Source of the DNA: RQOF01 sp964461135
GTDB taxonomy: Bacteria > Calditrichota > Calditrichia > RBG-13-44-9
Direction: 5' to 3'
Assembly: GCA_964461135.1 (NCBI GenBank)
Contig: CAYWTB010000015.1
Location: 12,867-76,866 of the forward strand
Length of the DNA: 64,000 bases
The position numbers and the translations under genes were made by a program. This document shows, one piece after another, positions 55,845-64,000 of this stretch. Positions within the stretch are counted from its first letter, which is position 1; each line of letters begins with the position of its first letter. The notes under the pieces are model-generated. The model worked only from the letters and a program-made list of their open reading frames with translations. It had not been told where the DNA came from and searched no databases.

Positions 55845-57155
55845 ATGGATCTGTTCGAAAAAATTGAAAAACACCAGGCCGTCATTGGTGTTATTGGAAT
55901 GGGATATGTTGGGCTTCCTCTCTTGCTTGAATTTGTTGCCGAAGGATTTCCCACGGTTGGATTTGATATAGATCCTCACAAGGTAAAAGAATTAAATGCC
56001 GGGAAATCCTATATAAAGCATATACCTGCCGATAAAATTAAGAACGCCCGGGAGAAGAAAATCTTTGAAGCCACAGCAGACTTTGGAGATCTTCGAAAAG
56101 TGGATTGTATTCTGGTTTGTGTCCCAACTCCTCTGGGCAAACATCGTGAACCTGACATTTCATATATTGAAAATACATCGGAGACTATTTCAAAGTATGT
56201 CCAGAAAGGTCAACTTATTGTATTAGAAAGTTCTACCTTTCCCGGCACTACTGAAGAAGTCATGCGTCCGATTATTGAAAAATCAGGATTAATTGGTCAT
56301 AAAGACTTTTACCTGGCTTTTTCTCCTGAAAGGGAAGATCCTAATAATCTGAATTACACAACCCGCACAATTCCGAAAGTTGTGGGTGCCAATGATCCGA
56401 CTTCCCTGAAACTTGCCAAGGTTCTGTATGATCAGGTGATTGTCGAAACCGTTGCCGTATCATCCAGTGAAGCTGCCGAGGCAACTAAATTACTTGAGAA
56501 TATCTTCCGAAGTGTCAATATTGCATTAGTTAATGAAATGAAAATGATATTGGACAGTATGGGAATTGATGTATGGGAAGTTATTCGTGCTGCTTCTACT
56601 AAGCCATTCGGTTTTATGCCATTTTACCCCGGACCGGGACTGGGTGGCCATTGTATTCCCATCGATCCCTTCTATTTAACATGGAAAGCTCGTGAATATG
56701 AACTCAGCACACGCTTCATTGAACTGGCCGGAGAAGTAAATACGTATATGCCTTTCTACGTAGTGTCCAAATTGGTGGATGCTTTAAATGTTCATCAGAA
56801 AAGTATAAACGGTTCCAAGGTATTAGTTTTGGGGCTTGCCTACAAAAAGGATATTGACGATTTAAGGGAATCTCCTTCACTTAAATTAATGGAAATCATA
56901 TCCGAAAAAGGCGGATTGGTTGATTATCATGATCCCTATATTCCAAAATTGGGTCCCACCAGACATTACAATTTTGAGAAAAAAAGTGTAGATTTAACCG
57001 CGGGAAATCTAAAGCGATATGATGCGGTTCTCATTTCAACGAACCATTCGGAATTCGATATGAATTTTATTGTTAAAAATGCCAATATTGTTGTGGATAC
57101 CAGAAACGCGACTGCAGGGGTTTCCGGTAACCAGGAAAAAATATTTAAAGCTTAA
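55845..57155 (+). CDS. UDP-N-acetylglucosamine/-mannosamine 6-dehydrogenase (WbpA/WecC-like)
   Basis: 436 residues. It has VIGVIGMGYVGLPLLLEF, FDIDPHKVKELNAGKSYIKH, CVPTPLGKHREPDIS, LESSTFPGTTEEVM, SPEREDPNN and the active-site Cys270 in GPGLGGHCIPIDPFYLTWKA. The 'YVGLPLL' and 'SPERxDPGN' variants point to the WbpA/WbpO branch that oxidises UDP-GlcNAc or UDP-GalNAc, rather than WecC or Ugd. It supplies N-acetylhexosaminuronic acid. It follows ugd by 42 bases. A terminator follows. Confidence 0.93.
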   Translation: MDLFEKIEKHQAVIGVIGMGYVGLPLLLEFVAEGFPTVGFDIDPHKVKELNAGKSYIKHIPADKIKNAREKKIFEATADFGDLRKVDCILVCVPTPLGKHREPDISYIENTSETISKYVQKGQLIVLESSTFPGTTEEVMRPIIEKSGLIGHKDFYLAFSPEREDPNNLNYTTRTIPKVVGANDPTSLKLAKVLYDQVIVETVAVSSSEAAEATKLLENIFRSVNIALVNEMKMILDSMGIDVWEVIRAASTKPFGFMPFYPGPGLGGHCIPIDPFYLTWKAREYELSTRFIELAGEVNTYMPFYVVSKLVDALNVHQKSINGSKVLVLGLAYKKDIDDLRESPSLKLMEIISEKGGLVDYHDPYIPKLGPTRHYNFEKKSVDLTAGNLKRYDAVLISTNHSEFDMNFIVKNANIVVDTRNATAGVSGNQEKIFKA

Positions 57156-57183
57156 CTCAATTTTTCATCTATCTGTGTGAATC

Positions 57184-57220
57184 AAGCCGGATTTCATTCT
57201 TGAAGTCCGGCTTATATTTT
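57184..57220 (+). terminator. Rho-independent terminator after the WbpA-like gene
   Basis: AAGCCGGA and TCCGGCTT pair perfectly (8 bp) around a 14-base loop, followed by ATATTTTG. It closes the polysaccharide run before tamB. Confidence 0.75.
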
Positions 57221-57277
57221 GTTCTGCTTGAAAAATGCTGGTTTTTTTCATAATTGTTATTATGTAAATTGATAAAA

Positions 57278-60200
57278 ATGTTAACTTTTATGAAAAAGAA
57301 ACTGCTCAAAATTTTTATCTGGTTCCTGGTTTTTATTATTTCCCTGGCAGGAGTTTTTGTATTGCTATACTCTTATACCCCGGTAGTAGATCGTGCCATA
57401 GAGGACTTGATAAATATGACTACTGGCAAGAGTGTGAAAGTTACTTACGGCCGGCTGGAGGGTAATCTTTTGGGATCAATCCGGCTGATTAATGTTAAAA
57501 TCCAGGCAGCCGGTTTTGAATTGACCGCTCCGAAAATAATTGTGCATTATTCTTCTCGCCAAATTCTTGATGGGAAATTTTATATAAATTCTTTGGTAGT
57601 GGATTCACCAATTGCCCAATTTATCACGGCTGGAGATACTACAGAAAAAAAGACCAAAGCGGTATCACTGGTTTCAAGTCCCGATAAACTTGATTTAAGC
57701 GGGTTTCCCGATATTGAAATATCCGATTTTATCATTAAAAATGGAACATTTATTATTCAGAAAGAGGGCAGGGCAAAGGATCATTTTGTAAATATCAACC
57801 TTGAAGCTGAGGTCCTCTTAGCACGGCAGAATGTTTCGCTTGATCTCAAATATATTAAGGGATTGTGGAAGGAGAAGGATGTAAATCTGGATCAATTGTC
57901 GTTTAAACTGACGGGAAATAAAAAACGACTGACCTTAAATCAATTGAACCTGATTGTGGACGAAAATGAACTTTTTGCCCATGGTGAAATACAGCTCCTG
58001 CCCGAATTAAAATTTTTCATATTTGCAGATACCAGTTATCTGAAAATACCTCTGATTAAGAAAATTTTCCCTGATTTTCCTTATCAGAAAGGATTCATTC
58101 GTTTTTATCTGGATTACATAGGAGTACCCGCTGATTTTACCGGCCAGATATACATATCAGCAGAATTGGACAGTCTCAAATTTACAAAACTGATATCAAA
58201 ATATAGTTATTTTAAAGGTGCTCTTACCCTCCAAGAAATTGATGCCAGCACAAACTTTGGTTCATTGGCTGGTTCGGTTCAGGTTGCACCAGAAGGCAAA
58301 AATAAAATCTTCCTTCGATTGCATGAATTGAATTTAGCGAAGATTTCCATTACCAGCACCCCAACTGATTTAAATGGCAAATTTAATTTGAATTTTAATA
58401 CCTGGAATATTTCGGGCCTTTCCGGTGAAGGATCGGCCCTGTTGCATAATATAACGTATGGTAGGATGCATATAGATACACTCACACTTGGTCTTGATGT
58501 AAAAAAAGGTTTCTGGGACCTGAAACAGGGTTCAAAACTGGTGGTACAGAAATCTTCCCAATTTTTTGTTCAGGGCCAGATGAGTAGTGATCAGCACCTC
58601 AACCTGCAACTGACCACAGATAAAAATGTATTGGACACGCTGAGTCAGCGGTTGGCACTTGGTCCCATAAAAGGGGTTGGTACATTATACGTGACTGCCA
58701 AGGGACCATTGAGAAATCCTGATATCAGCGGATCTGTATTATTGGATTCGTTAATTTATGAAGGAATTCGCAGCTATGGAGTAGAAGGAAAATTTGAAGT
58801 GCAGGGAATTACACAACAGAGGAGAGGTTTTTTCGATCTCCAACTGTCTTCCGGCTTGATTTCTAATGTCCTTGTTACTGACGGGACCATTGATTTAAAA
58901 ATTGACCGGAATACTGTAAAAATGGATTCTCTCAGTTTTTATAATGAGAACAATTACATTACTTTGAAGGGTAAATTGGATTATCAGCAAAAGTTGATCG
59001 ATATATATGTATATGACCTGCTATTCCAGTATCAGGATTATCGCATATTTTCTTCAGATACTCTGATGGCCACACTGGAAAATGATTCCTTAATTATCGA
59101 AAATTTGGTTCTTCATGCCACAGGTGACGGAGAAATTGAAGTCCGTGGCATATATGATTTTGGTGGCAACAGTGGTCTTGGTCTTTATTTTAAGAATATT
59201 CAACTTTTGCCCTTTAACCAGTTCTTTCAATATAAATACACACTTAAGGGGAAAATGGAAATATCAATGATTGTCAGTGGACACTCGGATAGTCTGCAGG
59301 TACAGGCCCAGGCTGATTTACAAAATTTTATTTTAAATGAAGATTTCATAGGAAATATGCAGGCAGACATCAGCTACTCGGAAAATACCATTAAAATCGA
59401 TCAATTTCAATTTCAGCATTCACCAAAGTCATTTCTATCCCTGGCAGGACAGGTCCTTTTACCCACCAGTGAACAATCTGCCGAAGAAATAAATAATACA
59501 TACAGCAAATTAATCCTTCATTTAAATCTCGAAAATATCAATTTCAGTGATTATCCATTTTTTAAAGAACAGAATTATCCGATTACAGGGAATTTAAGCG
59601 GAAACCTTGATGTAACAGGTACAACAACTGATTTTCTTGCAAATTATTCCTTACTTATCCGTGGGTTACAATATAAAGATTATCAATTTCCAAGAATTAA
59701 GTTAGAGGGCTTGATAAATCCACAGGCCATTGTCTTGAGAGATGGTCTGGTAGATTTTCAGGGTACGGAAATTTTACTTAATGGTGCGAAGACCATAAAC
59801 TGGGACTATGGGAATTTCTCCGATATTTTTAAGGATAGAACTATTGTACTGAATGCAACTATTACTGAGGACTCTCTTCAGTTCTTGAATGTTCTAACAC
59901 CGGAAGTTGATTTATTAACAGGAGAAATCTCAGCGTCTGTGCAATTGGGTGGAACCATAGACAGTCTCGAAATAATCCGGGGTAAGATTGATATTTCCAA
60001 GGGAACATTGTATCTGTCAAAAATTGAAAATCCCCTTACTCAGGTTGAGTTTCATTTAATCTTCCAGGAACAAAAAATGATGATAAAATCATGCAGAGCC
60101 AAGTCACCTGGATATGCGGAAAATAAAAGTTTTTTCAAATCTCTTTCAGATAGGTTACTTTCACCATTTAAAAAAGCCATCTCCCGCAGTGGTAATGAAG

Positions 60201-61309
60201 GAGAACTGGAAGTTAAAGGAAACATAGATTTTTCAACTCTCAGCAGTCCGCTGTATGATGTTAAAGTTAGCGCAAACAAAATTTTCATTAATTATTATCT
60301 TGAAAATGCTAAAATATTGTTTTCTACCCGAAATTTAGCCGTTACAGGGAGGGATACACTTCTTGTGCGCGGTGATTTGACAATACACAAAGGAGAAGTG
60401 GATCTGGATCTTGAAGAATCTGAGAAAAATCTTTTAATATCTACTGGTGTCCGGGAAAGCCCTCCTTATCTCCGATATATGTTGAAAATCACTCTTCCCG
60501 GTAATTTCTATGTTCGCAGTGAGGCCATGTTCAACTCCTTTGAGATGATGTTATCCGGAGAATTGCAAATTACTCAGGAACCGAAAGGATTGCTGGAAAT
60601 GTATGGAACTCTGGATGTGCCTAAAGGATCCTATTACCAGTTTGAGGAATTTACCGTCAGGGATGGAAAAGTGGAATTTGTTAATCCCAAGGAACTTCCC
60701 CAACTTGATATTTATGCTGAAAAGAAAAAATATGGTTTTTTGTTTCAGTTGCATGTCCAGGGCACATTGAATAATCCGATTAAAGAGATCAGAATCTTCG
60801 ATCTTCAAACCAGAGAGGATGTAACAAATCTTTATCCGGAAACGAAAGATCAGATTGCTCTTTTATTGTTCGGCATGACTTTTAATGAACTGGGAAGCAG
60901 TGCCGGCACCGCGGCACTTGATAAGAGTCAGGAGGTGATCAATCAAGCGATTCTATCCCGAATTGAAAGAGAAGCACGCCGCTTCATTGGGCTTGATGAA
61001 ATCAGAGTGGAAAGTGAAGAAGGACTTATCGATTTTACAAACCTCCGTCTGAATCAGATTTCCCAGAAGAGCGCCATTTCTCTTGGCAAATATGTTATGC
61101 CCAATCTTTATCTGGAATATCGGACCCAGTTGGGTTCTTCCGGTGTTTCAAGTGTCAATGAAGCGGGTGCCCCGTCTCTCGATTGGGAAGTAGGAAATCA
61201 ATTATACCTGGAATATCAGATCAACAAAAACTGGTCTGTTTCATCTTTTTATGCAAGACAACTTTATGACAAATTTAAAATTGATGTCAACTGGCGTTAT
61301 AATTTCTAA
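57278..61309 (+). CDS. tamB: TamB-like translocation and assembly module protein (DUF490)
   Basis: About 1343 residues. An N-terminal membrane anchor (FIWFLVFIISLAGVFVLLYS) is followed by a very long, beta-rich AsmA/TamB-like part and a C-terminal DUF490 domain with EPKGLLEMYGTLDVPKGSYY, VNPKELPQLDIYAEKKKYGF and IALLLFGMTFNELGSSAG. TamB forms a hydrophobic groove across the periplasm and, with TamA or BamA-like proteins, helps outer-membrane assembly and lipid transport. Starts at 57278 and 57290 are both possible; neither has a good ribosome site. The next gene is an Omp85 protein whose ATG lies inside its 3' end. Confidence 0.93.
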   Translation: MLTFMKKKLLKIFIWFLVFIISLAGVFVLLYSYTPVVDRAIEDLINMTTGKSVKVTYGRLEGNLLGSIRLINVKIQAAGFELTAPKIIVHYSSRQILDGKFYINSLVVDSPIAQFITAGDTTEKKTKAVSLVSSPDKLDLSGFPDIEISDFIIKNGTFIIQKEGRAKDHFVNINLEAEVLLARQNVSLDLKYIKGLWKEKDVNLDQLSFKLTGNKKRLTLNQLNLIVDENELFAHGEIQLLPELKFFIFADTSYLKIPLIKKIFPDFPYQKGFIRFYLDYIGVPADFTGQIYISAELDSLKFTKLISKYSYFKGALTLQEIDASTNFGSLAGSVQVAPEGKNKIFLRLHELNLAKISITSTPTDLNGKFNLNFNTWNISGLSGEGSALLHNITYGRMHIDTLTLGLDVKKGFWDLKQGSKLVVQKSSQFFVQGQMSSDQHLNLQLTTDKNVLDTLSQRLALGPIKGVGTLYVTAKGPLRNPDISGSVLLDSLIYEGIRSYGVEGKFEVQGITQQRRGFFDLQLSSGLISNVLVTDGTIDLKIDRNTVKMDSLSFYNENNYITLKGKLDYQQKLIDIYVYDLLFQYQDYRIFSSDTLMATLENDSLIIENLVLHATGDGEIEVRGIYDFGGNSGLGLYFKNIQLLPFNQFFQYKYTLKGKMEISMIVSGHSDSLQVQAQADLQNFILNEDFIGNMQADISYSENTIKIDQFQFQHSPKSFLSLAGQVLLPTSEQSAEEINNTYSKLILHLNLENINFSDYPFFKEQNYPITGNLSGNLDVTGTTTDFLANYSLLIRGLQYKDYQFPRIKLEGLINPQAIVLRDGLVDFQGTEILLNGAKTINWDYGNFSDIFKDRTIVLNATITEDSLQFLNVLTPEVDLLTGEISASVQLGGTIDSLEIIRGKIDISKGTLYLSKIENPLTQVEFHLIFQEQKMMIKSCRAKSPGYAENKSFFKSLSDRLLSPFKKAISRSGNEGELEVKGNIDFSTLSSPLYDVKVSANKIFINYYLENAKILFSTRNLAVTGRDTLLVRGDLTIHKGEVDLDLEESEKNLLISTGVRESPPYLRYMLKITLPGNFYVRSEAMFNSFEMMLSGELQITQEPKGLLEMYGTLDVPKGSYYQFEEFTVRDGKVEFVNPKELPQLDIYAEKKKYGFLFQLHVQGTLNNPIKEIRIFDLQTREDVTNLYPETKDQIALLLFGMTFNELGSSAGTAALDKSQEVINQAILSRIEREARRFIGLDEIRVESEEGLIDFTNLRLNQISQKSAISLGKYVMPNLYLEYRTQLGSSGVSSVNEAGAPSLDWEVGNQLYLEYQINKNWSVSSFYARQLYDKFKIDVNWRYNF

Positions 61310-63146
61310 AATCCCGGTTATAGTATCTCTCATTATTTTCCTCACCTTCAATTTGGCCCGAGCAGAATTAACCGTTCGCAGAATCCTTTTTGAGGGGAAT
61401 CAGAATATTAAAAGTACAGAATTAAAGAGCATTCTGAAAACCAGAGTAAAAAAGGAATTCGATACAAAGCTCTACCGAATAGATAAAATTATTTTAAAAA
61501 ATTATTATCTGACAGAGGGATTTTTAAATGTCTGGGTGGAAAGTGAAGTTGAGCGTCAGGGCAATATGGTTGATATTATTTATAAGATTTCCGAAGGGAA
61601 GCGGTATTTTCTGGAGACGATCAACTTCAGTGGGAATTCAATCCTTCCTTCAACCGGCATAAGAGAATTTTTTAATAATAAAAATGGGGCGCCCTTTCGA
61701 ACGGCAGAAATTGAGAACGGATTAAATGCGTTGGAGGATTATTATTTCAATCACGGTAAACCATATGTGGAACTATCAGTAGAGCAAACAACCGGGGACT
61801 CACTGATAACCGTAGAGATCCGAATTAAAGAAAATGAAACAGTCTATATCGAGGACATCGATTACCAGGGATTGCAGCAGGTCCAGAGTTTTGTCATACG
61901 CAGAGAGCTGGAAATTCAAAAAGATGACATCTATTCACGTCAGAAGATAGAAAAATCCCAGCGGAATATTTATTCCACCGGACTATTCGATTATGTTAAC
62001 ATGGATTTGAGAGCCGTAGACAGTACCCGTTCCCATGCCCGACTGGTAATCCGAGTTGTTGAAAAAAAATCAAAATGGGTGGGAGTGCGATTTGGATTGG
62101 GTTATGAACAGGAAATTGTATATGGAGGTACATTTGATTTTACTGTTGAATTCGGACACCGAAACCTGTTTGGAACAGCAAGGTCCGTTTATCTGAATGC
62201 AGGTCCGTCTTTTTCATATGATTTCAATACCAATCGCATTACAAATCCTAAAAATCAGTATAGTTTTAATTTTGTTGAACCATGGATCGGCTATACAAGA
62301 ACTCCGGGAATTTTTCGCATATCCTTCATCCAGGCTCGTCCACTCAATAGTGCCCATTATGATTATTTCACCTCAGCGTTTTTCGTTCAACATGATTTTG
62401 AAAACTACTGGAAAATCTCGGGAGGTGTAGCATATAACCGGGTACAAATCCTGGAGGGCGATTCGCTCGATCCGGATTTTTATAAACTGACTCAGGGACA
62501 GGATTTCATTTACTCTGTCAGCTCCCGCCTTATCCGGGATCACAGAGATAATTATCTGAATCCCCATAATGGTTCTATTCTGGATTATAATGGAAAAATT
62601 GCTTTATCGCAAACCCGTGACAATAAGACAGGGAAAATTTCCAACAGTCAATTTTTAAAATTGATATTTGAGTGGGACCGTTATCAACCGATTAATTTTA
62701 AAAAAAATTGGACATTGGCTACACGCATAAAATCAGGAAATATTTTTACTTTAGCCAGAAATATCCTGATACCGATTTCTGAACGTTTTTATCTGGGTGG
62801 TGCTTCCACGGTTCGGGGATATCCTGAACAGTTGCTGGGTCCAGTGTTTTATGATGAAAATAATGAAAATCCAAAAGCTCGTGGCGGGAAATTTATGCTA
62901 CTGAGCAATATTGAATTTCGAATTCCTCTATTCTGGTTATTCGTGGGAGAAACATTTCTGGATGGGGGAAATGTCTGGCTGGATGCCAGAGACTTGCAAA
63001 TAAATGATATTAGATTCAGTACTGGCACCGGCCTTGCCATATTAACACCTCTGGGTCCTGTCCGTTTTGATTATGGATTTAAACTTCGACGGGAAAAACA
63101 AGAAAGCCCCGGTGAATTCCATATTAGTATTGCGTTCGCTTTCTAG
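61284..63146 (+). CDS. tamA: Omp85-family outer-membrane protein (TamA/BamA-like, POTRA plus beta-barrel)
   Basis: 620 residues. A signal peptide (about 1-27, ending LARA) is followed by about three POTRA domains: VRRILFEGNQNIKSTELKSI, FLETINFSGNSILPSTGIRE and YIEDIDYQGLQQVQSFVIRR are their openings. The barrel ends in PVRFDYGFKLRREKQ and a final Phe. The Omp85 loop-6 motif is present as GGASTVRGYPEQ. The ATG at 61284 overlaps the last 26 bases of tamB and gives a proper signal peptide. Three POTRA domains and the tamB neighbour make TamA more likely than BamA, which usually has five. Confidence 0.9.
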   Translation: MSTGVIISKIPVIVSLIIFLTFNLARAELTVRRILFEGNQNIKSTELKSILKTRVKKEFDTKLYRIDKIILKNYYLTEGFLNVWVESEVERQGNMVDIIYKISEGKRYFLETINFSGNSILPSTGIREFFNNKNGAPFRTAEIENGLNALEDYYFNHGKPYVELSVEQTTGDSLITVEIRIKENETVYIEDIDYQGLQQVQSFVIRRELEIQKDDIYSRQKIEKSQRNIYSTGLFDYVNMDLRAVDSTRSHARLVIRVVEKKSKWVGVRFGLGYEQEIVYGGTFDFTVEFGHRNLFGTARSVYLNAGPSFSYDFNTNRITNPKNQYSFNFVEPWIGYTRTPGIFRISFIQARPLNSAHYDYFTSAFFVQHDFENYWKISGGVAYNRVQILEGDSLDPDFYKLTQGQDFIYSVSSRLIRDHRDNYLNPHNGSILDYNGKIALSQTRDNKTGKISNSQFLKLIFEWDRYQPINFKKNWTLATRIKSGNIFTLARNILIPISERFYLGGASTVRGYPEQLLGPVFYDENNENPKARGGKFMLLSNIEFRIPLFWLFVGETFLDGGNVWLDARDLQINDIRFSTGTGLAILTPLGPVRFDYGFKLRREKQESPGEFHISIAFAF

Positions 63147-63253
63147 GTTGACTAAAAAATTGTACATGGTATTAATTAAAGCCATGTCAGGCAGAAGCAT
63201 TATTGCTCAGGTTTTGTAAGAAACGGAAGGTTCCCTCTTATTAAGGGGTAATA

Positions 63254-63769
63254 TTAACTGCCAAGTCTATATTTTATTTTAACCAAACCATTATCAAATT
63301 TCTCAACTTCTGTTAAATTCAAACGGGAAAACTTGACATTATCTCGAAACAAGGGAATGCCTTTCCCCAAAATCACCGGATGAATAAATAAAATATAATC
63401 GTCAATCAAGCGCGCATGGTGTAAAATTGATATTATTTGGGATCCGCCAACCAGCCAAACATCTTTCCCTGCTTGATGTTTTAATTTTATTGTAAATTGG
63501 ATAATATCCGTGTCAATAAATTGTATATTATCGGCCGAGACTTTTTTCTTTGATTTTGAAAAGACATAGCTGGTTTTATCTTTATAGGGATACTCGCCAA
63601 ATTCCTGCGCCTGATCATATGTTTTCCTGCCCATAATGACCGTATCAACCGTATCGTAAAATGATTGGTAACCATAATCTTAATCGGTAAACAGCCAATC
63701 TACTATGCCATCCTTACCTACAATAAAATTGTCAAGACTTGCAGCAATGTAAAGATTGAGTTTTTTCAT
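63254..63769 (-). pseudogene. Dihydrofolate-reductase-family (RibD C-terminal-like) gene with in-frame TAA
   Basis: From the ATG at 63769 the frame reads MKKLNLYIAASLDNFIVGKD, then GIVDWLFTD, then TAA at 63680-63682, then DYGYQSFYDTVDTVIMGRKT in the same frame to 63254. The joined text is a normal DHFR-like fold of 171 residues (VWLVGGSQIISILH, HPVILGKGIPLFRDN). Homologues usually have a residue such as Gln or Gly at the stop, so CAA to TAA is the simplest change. A restart at ATG 63634 would lose the first third. Pseudogene or base error; either way the normal protein is not made unless the stop is read through. Confidence 0.85.
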
Positions 63770-64000
63770 TTTACCGTTTTCCTGTTGATTGTTAAATGCA
63801 ATTCAAAGATTCCGCTCTAAATGATAGTAAATTTATCATATATCTTACCCATAAGGCTACCATTAAAAGAAAATATTCTCAATCTTTATAAAGAGCATTA
63901 GTGTTAATAATCTTATAAAAGTTCCTTTAAATATAGAATATTTCCTACTAACCTGAAGTCGTAAAAAGTTATGAATCTCCTGGCGTTTGTAGTAGAATGT
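63770..64000. other. Right-end intergenic region
   Basis: These 231 bases are AT-rich. An ATG at 63973 opens a plus-strand frame (MNLLAFVVEC) that runs off the edge, without a ribosome site. Too short to call a gene. Confidence 0.35.

Noticed and set aside
30352..63682. Reassignment of TAA to a sense codon
   Set aside because: Many intact genes here end in TAA at the expected length (for example apt and ugd), so TAA is used as a stop; two internal TAA are better seen as lesions or errors.
1..64000. CRISPR array, prophage, integrase or intact insertion sequence
   Set aside because: I found no regularly spaced direct repeats, no phage structural genes and no transposase text.

Overview
The window looks like chromosomal DNA from a Gram-negative member of the FCB superphylum. 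My best guess is Calditrichota or the KSB1-like lineages, but no marker here decides the phylum. Support comes from a TonB receptor with a CarboxypepD-regulatory-like leader domain, a Ser/Thr kinase with PEGA repeats, a CsgG-type lipoprotein-like protein, a TamB/Omp85 pair, an S46 peptidase remnant, a DUF1028 protein and an ftsK-lolA pair. The base composition is AT-leaning and there is no prophage, CRISPR array, integrase or intact insertion sequence. tRNA-Gln(CUG) and AsnRS are both present.

Layout. 1-2784 (minus): a truncated membrane/TPR-like protein and a membrane Ser/Thr kinase with about five PEGA repeats. 3121-3191: tRNA-Gln. 3379-9402 (plus): a SagB-type oxidoreductase, then a MacA-like adaptor, two MacB/FtsX-type permeases and their ATPase. 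9771-14177: ABC-F ATPase (minus), Ldh-type dehydrogenase (plus) and SerC (minus), the last two sharing a bidirectional terminator. 14358-18814 (plus): M28 peptidase, AsnRS, a TIGR00725 protein that appears to start at ATC, acylphosphatase and Apt. 18874-20801 (minus): an outer-membrane beta-barrel and a CsgG/FlgT-like protein. 21086-22027: XRE-cupin regulator with SpeD. 22237-26360: exonuclease-DinG helicase overlapping a NamZ-like protein. 26383-27402 (minus): DUF1028-TPR. 27625-30636: NrnA-like phosphoesterase, Nudix hydrolase, B3/B4 protein and a broken IscA-like gene. 30683-35381 (minus): glutaminyl cyclase-like protein, BNR/YCF48-like lipoprotein and a frameshifted TonB receptor. 36004-37788: a 594-aa orphan. 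37905-40021 (minus): NAD(P)-binding DUF2867-type protein and a chimeric SRPBCC/S46 remnant. 40317-46477: a NuoE-NuoF-(NuoG/GltD/MopB) soluble electron-transfer module. 46579-48670: zinc-ribbon protein, PlsY-like protein and GcvT. 48860-51987: FtsK and LolA. 52095-57155: Wzc-like tyrosine autokinase and two UDP-sugar dehydrogenases. 57278-63146: TamB and Omp85. 63254-63769 (minus): a DHFR-family gene with an in-frame stop.

How the genes work together. The clearest functional unit is 40317-46477. NuoE and NuoF (NADH, FMN, Fe-S) are joined to a 1254-residue protein that fuses NuoG-type ferredoxin, an NADP-type GltD flavoprotein, two further [4Fe-4S] sites and a molybdopterin-oxidoreductase fold without the usual Cys/Sec active-site segment. 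This suggests a soluble NAD(H)/NADP(H)/ferredoxin enzyme, perhaps bifurcating, rather than a formate dehydrogenase. Envelope genes cluster at 48.9-63.1 kb (FtsK, LolA, capsule control and precursors, TamB/Omp85).

A second theme is gene damage. Five loci show a single small lesion or a fusion: an ATC start at 17452, a TAA inside an IscA-like gene, a loss in an A-tract in the TonB receptor, a start-less SRPBCC/S46 chimera, and a TAA inside a DHFR-family gene. They may be true pseudogenes or assembly errors; reads would decide.
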